This document shows, piece by piece, positions 54,972-63,083 of a stretch of 64,000 nucleotides of DNA (positions are counted from its first letter, which is position 1; each line of letters begins with the position of its first letter). The DNA lies in contig NZ_JBBJLN010000005.1 in NCBI RefSeq assembly GCF_037658235.1, positions 62,001-126,000 of the forward strand, written 5' to 3'. The notes beneath the pieces were generated by a model, which was not told the origin of the DNA, did no database searches, and saw only the letters and a program-made list of their open reading frames with translations. Position numbers and translations under genes: made by a program. The DNA is from Yunchengibacter salinarum. Its GTDB lineage: Bacteria; Pseudomonadota; Alphaproteobacteria; Sphingomonadales; Kordiimonadaceae.

Positions 54972-56357
54972 CTAATGGTCATAGGCGGGGCTGCGGTCGA
55001 TCTCCAGATAACGGTCGCGCAGCTTGGTCTGGCGGCTTTCAAGGGGCAGGTTCCTGCCCGCGATCATAACCGCATCCGGGCTTGTCATCACCTCCATCGG
55101 GTCACCGTTCCAGACCACGATGTCGGCCACCTTGCCCGGCTCCAGCGTGCCATAGCTGTCCGCCACGCCGAACATCTCGGCCACATTGACGGTCATGGCA
55201 TCCATCGCCGCTTCCCAGGGCAGACCGTGGGCCACCGCATTGCCCGCGAACTGGGGCAGCAGGCGGGTGTTGTGGCTGCCGCCCACACCGCCGGACAGGA
55301 AAGCGATGGTCACACCGGCCCGGTGCAGGCGGGCCGCATTCTGCTGCGTGGCGCCCAGCGTCTCGAAACTGGACGGCAGGTTGGCCATGCTGTCCAGAAT
55401 CACGGGCACCCCGGCGGCGGCGATATCATCGGCCACGCGCCAGCCTTCCTCGGCATCCTTCAGAATCACCTTCAGGCCGAAGCGGGATTTCAGCGCCAGC
55501 GCCTGGCGGATATCGGACGCGCGATGGGCGGTCACCACAAGGGGCACCTCACCGGCCAAAAGGCGATCCAGCGCTTCTTTCTCCGCCTTCAGGCCATTGC
55601 CGCCTTTCTTGCCTTTCTTCTTGCCGGGCTTGCCACCTTTCTTGCCCATCTTCTCGCCCATCTTCTGGCATTTCTGACAGCCATCGGCCTTTTCGGTGGC
55701 ATCATCACCGCTCTTTTTGCGGCGCGCCTTCCGGGCGGTGGTCAGCTTGTGGATCAGCTTCTGCCACAGCGCGGCACGGCTGCCACCCTCGGCGCTTGCC
55801 GCACCTTCGCTGATATCCAGCCCCACATAGGCCCGCGGCCTGACCACCAGATCGGGGCCATCGCCCAGCGTGATCACGCTGCCCTGCCCCTGCCACATGG
55901 AGCCGGTGCCGGCAAAGCCGGTAACCGCACGGGTCACACCTTCCATGCGGGTCACCTTGATCAGGGTGCTGTCCGGGTTGATGGCGTGGGTCGCGTCCAG
56001 CGCCAGCGGGGACTCGGCCTTTTTCACACGGGCATCATTGATGCCTGCCGACAGGGACACTTCCCCCATGCCCAGCGTGGTCATCGGCGCCATCAGGCCA
56101 ACGGTGACCCATTTGCCGTCCGCATCCACCGTGCTGTAGCCGGGCGGCACATCGCCGCCGCTTTCCACGCTTTCAATGATGCCGTCATTGACCAGAATGG
56201 TGGCGTTTTCCACCTTGCCGGAACCGCCCTTGGTATAGGCGGTGCCCCCCACCACGGCGATCCGGTCGGCGGACGCCGCACCGGCCACCAGGCCGAGCGC
56301 CAGCGTGGCCGCCCCAAGGCGGGCGAGAAGACGATTGGCTTGCTGTTTCATGCTCAT
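54972..56357 (-). CDS. Secreted amidohydrolase-fold protein lacking the HxH metal motif
   Basis: A 461-residue exported protein (signal peptide about 1-30). It has the amidohydrolase outer barrel (VTVGLMAPMTTLG, GTLEPGKVADIVVWNGDP), but the expected GxxDxHxHLG at strand 1 is GLMAPMTTLG, so the two His ligands are missing. Residues about 208-256 form a Lys/Gly-rich insert with a CQKC motif (227-230). It is translationally coupled (ATGA overlap) to the full amidohydrolase upstream, suggesting a non-catalytic partner subunit or a changed active site. Such pairing is known in some gammaproteobacterial and sphingomonad genomes. Confidence 0.8.
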   Translation of the reverse strand: MSMKQQANRLLARLGAATLALGLVAGAASADRIAVVGGTAYTKGGSGKVENATILVNDGIIESVESGGDVPPGYSTVDADGKWVTVGLMAPMTTLGMGEVSLSAGINDARVKKAESPLALDATHAINPDSTLIKVTRMEGVTRAVTGFAGTGSMWQGQGSVITLGDGPDLVVRPRAYVGLDISEGAASAEGGSRAALWQKLIHKLTTARKARRKKSGDDATEKADGCQKCQKMGEKMGKKGGKPGKKKGKKGGNGLKAEKEALDRLLAGEVPLVVTAHRASDIRQALALKSRFGLKVILKDAEEGWRVADDIAAAGVPVILDSMANLPSSFETLGATQQNAARLHRAGVTIAFLSGGVGGSHNTRLLPQFAGNAVAHGLPWEAAMDAMTVNVAEMFGVADSYGTLEPGKVADIVVWNGDPMEVMTSPDAVMIAGRNLPLESRQTKLRDRYLEIDRSPAYDH

Positions 56358-57784
56358 TTTTCATCTCCCTCGCCGGGCTGGCCCAGTTCGAAATCGCTCA
56401 CCGGCGCAATGCCGGAGGCGCGATCGAATATGATGGCACCATCCACAAAGGTTTTCTCCGCACGGCTATAGGTGCTGAACGGATCGCCGTCCCACAGCAC
56501 CACGTCCGCGTCCTTGCCGGGCTCCAGCGTGCCGGTCTGGTCCGCGATGCCCAGCGATTTGGCGGGGTTCAGGCTAAGCCATGTCCAGGCTTCGGCTTTG
56601 GAAATATCCAGCCCGGCCTTGCGGCCATCCGCCAGCGCCTTTGCCGCTTCCTGATTGAGCCGCTGTATGCCAACCTCGCTATCGGAATGAACAATGGCGC
56701 AGGCACCCGCCGCATGGACCATGGGGATGTTTTCCCGCACGCCGTCATAGGCTTCCATCTTGAAGCCCCACCAGTCCGCCCACATGGCCGAGCACACGTC
56801 TTTTTCGGCCAGCTTGTCAGCGATCTTGTAGCTGTCCACCGCATGGTGGAAAGCGGTGATCCGGGCCCCGAACTCGTCCATCACGTCAAGCATGGTACCC
56901 ATGTCATCGGCGCGGTAACAGTGCATGTGCACCTTGATATCGCCCTTGAGGACGCCCGCCAGCGTATCCAGCTTCAGATCCCTTTTGGGCGGCAGCACAT
57001 CCTTGCCCGCCTTCACATCGCGGCGGTATTTCTCCCACTGGCGCATATAATGCTCGGCATCGGCAAATGCCTGCCGATATCCCGCCACATTGCCCATGCG
57101 GGTATGCGGACGGCTCATATATTCGCCGCGCTTGGTGCCATAAACCCGCTTGGGATTTTCCCCGCAGGCCATTTTCAGGCCGTAAGGCGCGCCGGGAAAC
57201 TTCATGTCCTGCGCCACACGGCCCGGAACATTCTTCAGCGTAACGCTGCGCCCGCCAAACAGATTGGCGGAGCCGGGCAGCAATTGCAGCGCCGTGATCC
57301 CCCCGGCAGCGGCACGGCCATAGCCGGGGTCCTGCGGCCAGTTGGAATGCTCGGCCCACACGTCGGGCGTTACCGGTTCGCCGATTTCATTGCCATCGGA
57401 ATGGGACTGGGTGCCGGGGCTTGGATACACCCCCAGATGGCTGTGCACATCGATGATGCCGGGCGTGACCCACTTGCCGCCACCGTCGATCACGGTGGCG
57501 CCATCCGGCGCCTTCAGATTGCGGCCCACGGCTTTCACGTCGCCGTCCACCATCAGCACGTCGGCATTGTCCAGCCGACCGCCCTTGCCATCCAGCACGG
57601 TGGCGCCGCGAATAAGGGTGGGTTCGCTGTCCAGCGGCGTATAGCTGGACGGGAACGGGTTGCGATCAATGCTCACCGGTTCGGCAACCGACGCACCGGT
57701 CGGCCCCCATGCCAGCACACCGGCTGCAATCAGAAGGGCCGCCGCCATTGGGCCGCGACGGCCAGTTCCTCTGCATGTTATCAC
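56354..57784 (-). CDS. Secreted amidohydrolase (imidazolonepropionase-like)
   Basis: A 476-residue exported protein with a signal peptide (about 1-35). The metal site HSHLG is in PGIIDVHSHLGVYPSPG, with later His residues in KVHMHCYRADDM (about 285), ITAFHHAVDS and CAIVHSDSEVG. The end GTLEPGKDADVVLWDGDPFS is typical of the family. It probably hydrolyses a peptide-like amide or cyclic amide in the periplasm. Its stop overlaps the next gene, so the two proteins are made together. It is close to a peptidase and a peptide transporter. Confidence 0.87.
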   Translation of the reverse strand: MITCRGTGRRGPMAAALLIAAGVLAWGPTGASVAEPVSIDRNPFPSSYTPLDSEPTLIRGATVLDGKGGRLDNADVLMVDGDVKAVGRNLKAPDGATVIDGGGKWVTPGIIDVHSHLGVYPSPGTQSHSDGNEIGEPVTPDVWAEHSNWPQDPGYGRAAAGGITALQLLPGSANLFGGRSVTLKNVPGRVAQDMKFPGAPYGLKMACGENPKRVYGTKRGEYMSRPHTRMGNVAGYRQAFADAEHYMRQWEKYRRDVKAGKDVLPPKRDLKLDTLAGVLKGDIKVHMHCYRADDMGTMLDVMDEFGARITAFHHAVDSYKIADKLAEKDVCSAMWADWWGFKMEAYDGVRENIPMVHAAGACAIVHSDSEVGIQRLNQEAAKALADGRKAGLDISKAEAWTWLSLNPAKSLGIADQTGTLEPGKDADVVLWDGDPFSTYSRAEKTFVDGAIIFDRASGIAPVSDFELGQPGEGDEK

Positions 57785-57889
57785 GTGTCATCTCCCCTGA
57801 CTTGGTGCCTGCCATATGCGCAGGCTGACGGGATGCTAGCAGCGCGGATCGATACTGTCACGCGGGGGGCGGGAAAGGGGCGGCGGGAA

Positions 57890-58630
57890 TTAGAGCACAT
57901 CAACCGGCAGGTGGGTCAGCCAGGCGGTGTCATGCTCATAGCCCAGCCGCTCCAGCGCATCGGGGAAGCGCGCCTGAAAGGCCCGGCCCAGCGCCTGATC
58001 GAACACCCCCTGCCAGAGCGCGATATGGCCGGAACGCACCTGATTGAGGCTCACACGGCCCCCGGCATAGGGCGCATGGGCGGCGATGGCCTCAAGAAAG
58101 GCATCGAGCGACGACCCGATCAACCCCGCGGCGGCCAGCAAAGCGCGGGTTTCCACGCCCGACGCATCGTCCGCCAGCGTCTCGTACCGGGCGCGCGCCA
58201 GCGGCGCGGTGTCACTGTGGCTCACCATGGCGCGGATGGTGTCCCCGGCGGCGCCGTCCATCTCGAAGACCAGCGCGTCATGGGGGCTGCCCGTGGCCAA
58301 CAGGGCATCGCGGTAACTGCGCCCGCCATACCGGTCCTGTGGCTCCAGCAGCCAGGCTTCCTTGCCGCGCCGGTGCACTTGTTCCCCCGCGATCACCACG
58401 TCACGCGGGTCCCGGATCAGGCGAAAGCCCCCCGTGGCCGCTTTCAGCAAGGGTGCGGGGAAGGCCGTGTGATCGTCGAAATAGATACCGGGCCCGTTGA
58501 AGCCGTCCGCCCCCTCGAACAGGGGCCAGTCCAGCGCCTGCGCGGCGGCGATCGCACTATCGCGCATCCAGACCGTGCCGGTCTTGTGATAGGTGCCGAT
58601 CAGGAAAACGGGCGGTTCCAACACGGCCAT
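57890..58630 (-). CDS. Sulfotransferase-family protein
   Basis: A 246-residue protein. The 5'-phosphosulfate-binding loop is FLIGTYHKTGTVWM, with the Lys in HKTGT; the 3'-phosphate loop is GGFRLIRDPRDVVIAGEQVH. It is a PAPS-dependent sulfotransferase-like fold. It has no recognised substrate, and no other sulfation genes lie nearby. It is on the same strand as the POT transporter, after a likely terminator. Confidence 0.78.
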   Translation of the reverse strand: MAVLEPPVFLIGTYHKTGTVWMRDSAIAAAQALDWPLFEGADGFNGPGIYFDDHTAFPAPLLKAATGGFRLIRDPRDVVIAGEQVHRRGKEAWLLEPQDRYGGRSYRDALLATGSPHDALVFEMDGAAGDTIRAMVSHSDTAPLARARYETLADDASGVETRALLAAAGLIGSSLDAFLEAIAAHAPYAGGRVSLNQVRSGHIALWQGVFDQALGRAFQARFPDALERLGYEHDTAWLTHLPVDVL

Positions 58631-58640
58631 CCTTTGCCGG

Positions 58641-58676
58641 AAAACAACGGGTGGGGCCGGGGAATGTCCCCGGCCC
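58641..58676 (-). terminator. Terminator after the POT transporter gene
   Basis: GGGCCGGGGA (58654-58663) pairs perfectly with TCCCCGGCCC (58667-58676) across a 3-nt loop. Four T residues occur shortly after it on the minus strand. It overlaps the region just upstream of the sulfotransferase start. Confidence 0.5.
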
Positions 58677-58682
58677 GGTTGC

Positions 58683-60248
58683 CTAATGGATGCCGTGCAT
58701 CCAGCGCCGCAACAGCGGCACCAGCGCCAGCATCACCACGCCGACCCCCATGGCCAGCCAGCCAAGGTCGGTGAAAAGCGTGACCGTGTTGCCCACGTCC
58801 AGCTTGTCGCTGCCGGGGCTGCCATGGGCCGCGTCGCTGCCGGTGAGAGAGGCGATCACCCCGCCCACATAATTGGCCAGCGAAGTGAACAGGAACCACA
58901 TGCCCATCATCATGCCGACAATGCGTGTAACCGACAGCTTGGTGATCATGGACAGGCCCACCGGGCTGATGAACAGTTCCGCGAAGGTGAGCGCGAAATA
59001 GATCAGGATCAGCCAGAAGAAGGACTTGCCCGGCCCCTCATCCATGGACAGCCCCATGCCGAACAGCACATAGCCACCGCCAATGATGAACATGGACAGG
59101 GCGAACTTGGTGGGGGTGGATGGTTCCCAGCCGCGTTTTGCCAGCTTCTGCCAGACCACGGACATGATGGGCGCGCCAACCACGATGAACAGCGGGTTCA
59201 TGAACTGCACCTGCCCGGCGGTCAGCGTGAATTCAAGCCATGTGCCGCCAAACAGGGTGCGGTTGAACTGCTGATCCGCCAGCAGGGTCAGCGAACTGCC
59301 CTGCTGCTCGAACAGGGCCCAGAACACCACGGAAAAGGCGGTCAGAATGGTGGCCACCACCAGCCGCTGCAATTCCTCCCGCGTGCATTTCAGAAAGCCG
59401 TAGATCAGCACGACCAGCACGATGGCGGCGGATGACCCGTTCAGCATGAAGCCCACCAGAACCGGGCTCTGCACCATGATCCAACTCAGCCCCACCAGCG
59501 CGATGCCGAACAGATAGATACCATGCTCGCGGCTGATGATGCCGCCCAGGCGCTCTTTCAGAAGCGCGGGATCGGGCGGATCGGCGCGGCCTTCCAGCAG
59601 GGGCTGCCCCCAGATGAACACCGCCAGCCCGAACAGCATCCCGATCCCGGCCAGGCCGAAGCCATAGCCCCAGCCATAGGTCTCCCCCAGATAGGCCACG
59701 GTCAGCGTGGACAGCAGCGAGCCCAGATTGATCCCCATATAGAAGATCGTGAAGCCACCGTCCCGCCGCGGGTCATCGGTGCTGTAAAGCGCGCCCACAA
59801 TGGTGGAGATATTGGCCTTCAGAAAGCCCACACCGGTGATGATCAGCGCCAGCGCCAGGAAAAAGATGTTCAGGTGCACATCCGAGCGGATCACCTCCCC
59901 GTCCTCTGTGAAGGCGGGCGGCCCCTCGAACGCCATCATCAAATGGCCCAGCACCAGCAACAGCGCACCATAGGTCACCGCCTTGCGGCTGCCCAGATAG
60001 CGGTCGGCCAGCGCGCCGCCCACCACGGGCAGGATATAGACCAGCCCCGTATAAGCGCCGTAAAACAGGCTGGCATCCTTGGCGGAGAACAGGAAATGCT
60101 TGGTCATATAGAGGACCAGAAGCGCCCGCATCCCGTAATAGGAAAAGCGCTCCCACATTTCCGTCATGAACAGAATGGTCAGGCCGATCGGATGGCCCAG
60201 GAACTCCCGCTCCTGGCTTTTGATCGCCTGGCCGGACTCGTCAACCAT
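58683..60248 (-). CDS. POT-family proton-coupled peptide transporter
   Basis: A 521-residue membrane protein with about 12-14 helices. The MFS/POT signature MTEMWERFSYYGMRALLVLY (ExxERFxxYG) is near residue 30. GALADRYLGSRKAVTYG and IGIGF-like LGETYGWGYGFGLAGIGM follow. It imports di- and tripeptides with protons. It is adjacent to a periplasmic S9 peptidase gene on the same strand, fitting a peptide-scavenging role with the amidohydrolases. Confidence 0.92.
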   Translation of the reverse strand: MVDESGQAIKSQEREFLGHPIGLTILFMTEMWERFSYYGMRALLVLYMTKHFLFSAKDASLFYGAYTGLVYILPVVGGALADRYLGSRKAVTYGALLLVLGHLMMAFEGPPAFTEDGEVIRSDVHLNIFFLALALIITGVGFLKANISTIVGALYSTDDPRRDGGFTIFYMGINLGSLLSTLTVAYLGETYGWGYGFGLAGIGMLFGLAVFIWGQPLLEGRADPPDPALLKERLGGIISREHGIYLFGIALVGLSWIMVQSPVLVGFMLNGSSAAIVLVVLIYGFLKCTREELQRLVVATILTAFSVVFWALFEQQGSSLTLLADQQFNRTLFGGTWLEFTLTAGQVQFMNPLFIVVGAPIMSVVWQKLAKRGWEPSTPTKFALSMFIIGGGYVLFGMGLSMDEGPGKSFFWLILIYFALTFAELFISPVGLSMITKLSVTRIVGMMMGMWFLFTSLANYVGGVIASLTGSDAAHGSPGSDKLDVGNTVTLFTDLGWLAMGVGVVMLALVPLLRRWMHGIH

Positions 60249-60403
60249 GCATCCCCCCTACTGTTACGGTTTATCCCTGTGTTCTGCGTGTCAGGGTATT
60301 TTGCGTTTCAGTTTCATGTACCGTAGCGAAAAAAAGCACAGATTCCGCCCTGACAGAAGGAAAAACCACCCTGCATCGGGGCGCGCCGCACCGCACTGCC
60401 CGG

Positions 60404-62401
60404 TCAGTCATCGCCCGCCGGGCCGATATGGCGGTTCAGAAAGGTCATCAGCGTGCCGTAAAACCGGCGGCGATGATCGGCCCGGTGCAGCCGGTGGCCC
60501 GCCCCGTCCAGCACCACATGACTGACACGACGGCGCGCGCCCTCCAGCGCCTGTGCCATCACCGCCGAATGGCCGGGCAGCACCACCTTGTCGCGGTTGC
60601 CGTGCAGCAGCAGAACGGGGCGGCGGAAACGGGGGGCCAGATAAAGCGGCGACACATCCTTGAGCTGCTCCCGGTTCCAGTCCCCCTGAATGCGCGGCAC
60701 GCTGAGCGCGCCAAAGCGGCGGCTGTCCAGATAGTTAACCAGATGCGGCAGGGAGGTGACGCCATTGAGGCTGGCGGCGCAGGCAAACAGCCTGCGATCC
60801 CGCACCACCGCCATCAGGGCGGCATACCCGCCATAGCTGCCGCCCGCGGCGCACAGCCGCCCGCGCGCCACATGGCCCCGGTCGAACAGATAGCGGGCCG
60901 CCGCGACCACATCATCCTGCATGGCGCGGCCCCACTGGCGATAACCCGCCTGCCGCCAGCGTCGCCCGAACCCGCTGGAGCCGCGAAAATTCGGCTGCAA
61001 CACCGTATAGCCATTGGCCACCAGCCAGGTGACCAGCGGCTCGAAACCCAGCGTGACACGGCTTACCGGCCCGCCATGAATCAGCACCACACCCCGATCC
61101 GGCGGGGCATCTCCCGGCGGCGTGGACAGAATGGCGTGCATCTCGCCCTCCCCCGCGCCGTAGCGGTCCAGGTCGATCCACACACCGCGCCGGTTCACCT
61201 GCGGCAGGGGCCGGGCCGGGTCCGGCGCCGCCTTGATGCGCACCATGACAAAGCCACCGCCAGAGGCCGCATCCGCCGCGCTGTCCACCAGCGCATAGCC
61301 ATCCCGGCCCTGATCGTTTACCAACCGAAACAAATGCCGGTCCCCCGAATGGGACACATCGGCCTTGACCACCTGATCCACATGAAAGCGCCGCGCCACG
61401 CGGGCGATCAGGGTGCGCAGGGAATCGCGCCAGACAAGTTGCTCCGCCCGGTCGGCGTCATATATGGCGCCCACGGCCCGGTGGCTGGCCGGGTCCATCA
61501 GGGCGGCCTTCACGTCGAACCGGTCATGGGCCGCCAGTTTCTGGATCAGGCTGCCGTCGCTCACATCCATGCGCCAGAGCGCGCGGGTGTCGCGGCCCTT
61601 TGCGCTCAGCACCAGCGCGGTGGCGGCCCCGGCCTCCACACCCAGCGGCACCGGCGTCTCGTCGGCGAAATAATCCCCCTCCGCCAGTGGGCGCCATGTG
61701 CCGCCGCCGCTGCGGCCATAGAGCAGCCGGGTGCGCCCGCGAAATCCCTCACCCAGCGCCACGGTGCCATCGGGCGCGGCGAACCAGGTGATGACGGGCG
61801 GCCAGGCGCCGATCAGGCGGGTACGCGCCCCGGTCTTCAGATTCAGGCGGAAAACGGCGGGAAATCGCGGCTTTGAAGGGTCCGCCATCTGGACCAGAAC
61901 ATGATCCGGGTCATCGCCCAGCGAGCTCAGCAGCCGGGGCAGCAGGCGCTCCCCGCCCCCCTCATCCGCGGCTACCAGCGGGGTCAGTTGGCCCTGGTCC
62001 GCATCGAACAGGGTGATTCCGCCTGATTCATCCGCGATCAGAAGTTTTGCGCCCCCGCCCCAGCCGGTCCAGTGGATGCGGTGCCGGGAAAAACCGGTCA
62101 GCATCGCATCCTCAAGCCACAGCCCGTCATCGGGCGTATCCGCCAGACTATCGGGCACGCGCCAGACCGCCAGATAGCGCCGCTGCAACGGTTTGGAACC
62201 GGGCCGGAAAGCGGCCAGAAACCGCCCGTCCGGCGACAGGGACGCACCGGACAGCGGCGGCGTGGCCACAAGCCGGTCCAGCAGCGCCACACCGGTGACG
62301 GGGCGGCGATCCTCGATGGGCTTGACGCGCGTGGGCTCCTCGGCGAGAGCGGGAAGCCGAACAGCGATAAGCAGGGCAAGAACAATCAGAACCGGGCGCA
62401 T
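60404..62401 (-). CDS. Prolyl oligopeptidase-family (S9) serine peptidase
   Basis: A 665-residue exported protein. A signal peptide (about 1-20, ending ALAEE) is followed by a beta-propeller-type region (about 40-400) and an alpha/beta hydrolase domain. The nucleophile is in GGSYGGYAALMA, the acid in LLLHGNRDKVVLPGHS and His in GAGHRLHRAD. It cuts short peptides, feeding products to the POT transporter encoded 155 nt downstream on the same strand. The length and order of parts match DPP IV/acylaminoacyl peptidase relatives. Confidence 0.9.
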   Translation of the reverse strand: MRPVLIVLALLIAVRLPALAEEPTRVKPIEDRRPVTGVALLDRLVATPPLSGASLSPDGRFLAAFRPGSKPLQRRYLAVWRVPDSLADTPDDGLWLEDAMLTGFSRHRIHWTGWGGGAKLLIADESGGITLFDADQGQLTPLVAADEGGGERLLPRLLSSLGDDPDHVLVQMADPSKPRFPAVFRLNLKTGARTRLIGAWPPVITWFAAPDGTVALGEGFRGRTRLLYGRSGGGTWRPLAEGDYFADETPVPLGVEAGAATALVLSAKGRDTRALWRMDVSDGSLIQKLAAHDRFDVKAALMDPASHRAVGAIYDADRAEQLVWRDSLRTLIARVARRFHVDQVVKADVSHSGDRHLFRLVNDQGRDGYALVDSAADAASGGGFVMVRIKAAPDPARPLPQVNRRGVWIDLDRYGAGEGEMHAILSTPPGDAPPDRGVVLIHGGPVSRVTLGFEPLVTWLVANGYTVLQPNFRGSSGFGRRWRQAGYRQWGRAMQDDVVAAARYLFDRGHVARGRLCAAGGSYGGYAALMAVVRDRRLFACAASLNGVTSLPHLVNYLDSRRFGALSVPRIQGDWNREQLKDVSPLYLAPRFRRPVLLLHGNRDKVVLPGHSAVMAQALEGARRRVSHVVLDGAGHRLHRADHRRRFYGTLMTFLNRHIGPAGDD

Positions 62402-62470
62402 GGGCGGTAGCCTATCACGCGCCCCGGCGCGCTGGAAGCCTGTCGCCCCGCCCGGAACGGTCGGCGGCCA

Positions 62471-62899
62471 TCAGGCGTCCTTGCCGGCATCCGCCGGGGT
62501 CTGCCGGTCCACGTCCAGAAAGGTCTGGTGGCAGGTGGCGCGGGCCAGCGGGCGCTCCTCGGCGCCTTTCTCGAACAGGGTGGCATCGGCGATGGCCCGG
62601 CGCCGTCCGCCACGCACCAGCCGGGCGCGGGCGATCAGCACGCTGTCCGGCATGACCGGGCGGAAATAGTCCGTTACCATGGTGCCGGTGGAAAACGGGC
62701 GCTGGCCCGCCGCCATATAGGTGATCATGCCACAGGCATCATCCAGCATGGCGCCGATCAGGCCGCCCTGAACATGGCCGTGCGGGTTGCACATGGCCGC
62801 CGTGGGGCGGAATTCCAGCAATCCCTCGCCCGCATCCATATCCAGCTTCAGATAGCGGCCACCGAGAAAATCCATGCTGGGCACATTGGTGGTGGTCAT
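62471..62899 (-). CDS. Hotdog-fold thioesterase (PaaI-like)
   Basis: A 142-residue single-domain hotdog protein. The motif NPHGHVQGGLIGAMLDDACG (HGG-type loop with acidic residue in the long helix) is that of PaaI/YbgC-like acyl-CoA thioesterases. TMVTDYFRPVMPDSVLIARA follows. The ATG at 62899 was chosen; the open frame continuing upstream crosses the G homopolymer at 62955 and is not coding. It is divergent from the desaturase gene. Confidence 0.83.
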   Translation of the reverse strand: MTTTNVPSMDFLGGRYLKLDMDAGEGLLEFRPTAAMCNPHGHVQGGLIGAMLDDACGMITYMAAGQRPFSTGTMVTDYFRPVMPDSVLIARARLVRGGRRRAIADATLFEKGAEERPLARATCHQTFLDVDRQTPADAGKDA

Positions 62900-62954
62900 A
62901 AGGCAGTCTCCGCGCAGTTTCGGGCCGCGGTCCCACAGGCAGGGCACGCGCCTT

Positions 62955-62968
62955 GGGGGGGGGGGGGG
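62955..62968. repeat. Homopolymer of 14 G
   Basis: Fourteen consecutive G residues on the plus strand lie between the divergent thioesterase gene (56 nt upstream of its start) and the desaturase gene (116 nt upstream of its ATG). Tracts of this length are prone to slippage and to sequencing error. No other homopolymer of similar length was seen in the window. Confidence 0.9.
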
Positions 62969-63083
62969 CGAATTTTCATACTGGCCATTCCAGTTTATTT
63001 TTGAGACAATACAGAAGCGGACGGAAAGGGCAAGCGGGCGCACCTGCCCCGCGAATTGGAGAGCCCCGAAGGGGACAAGGCAC

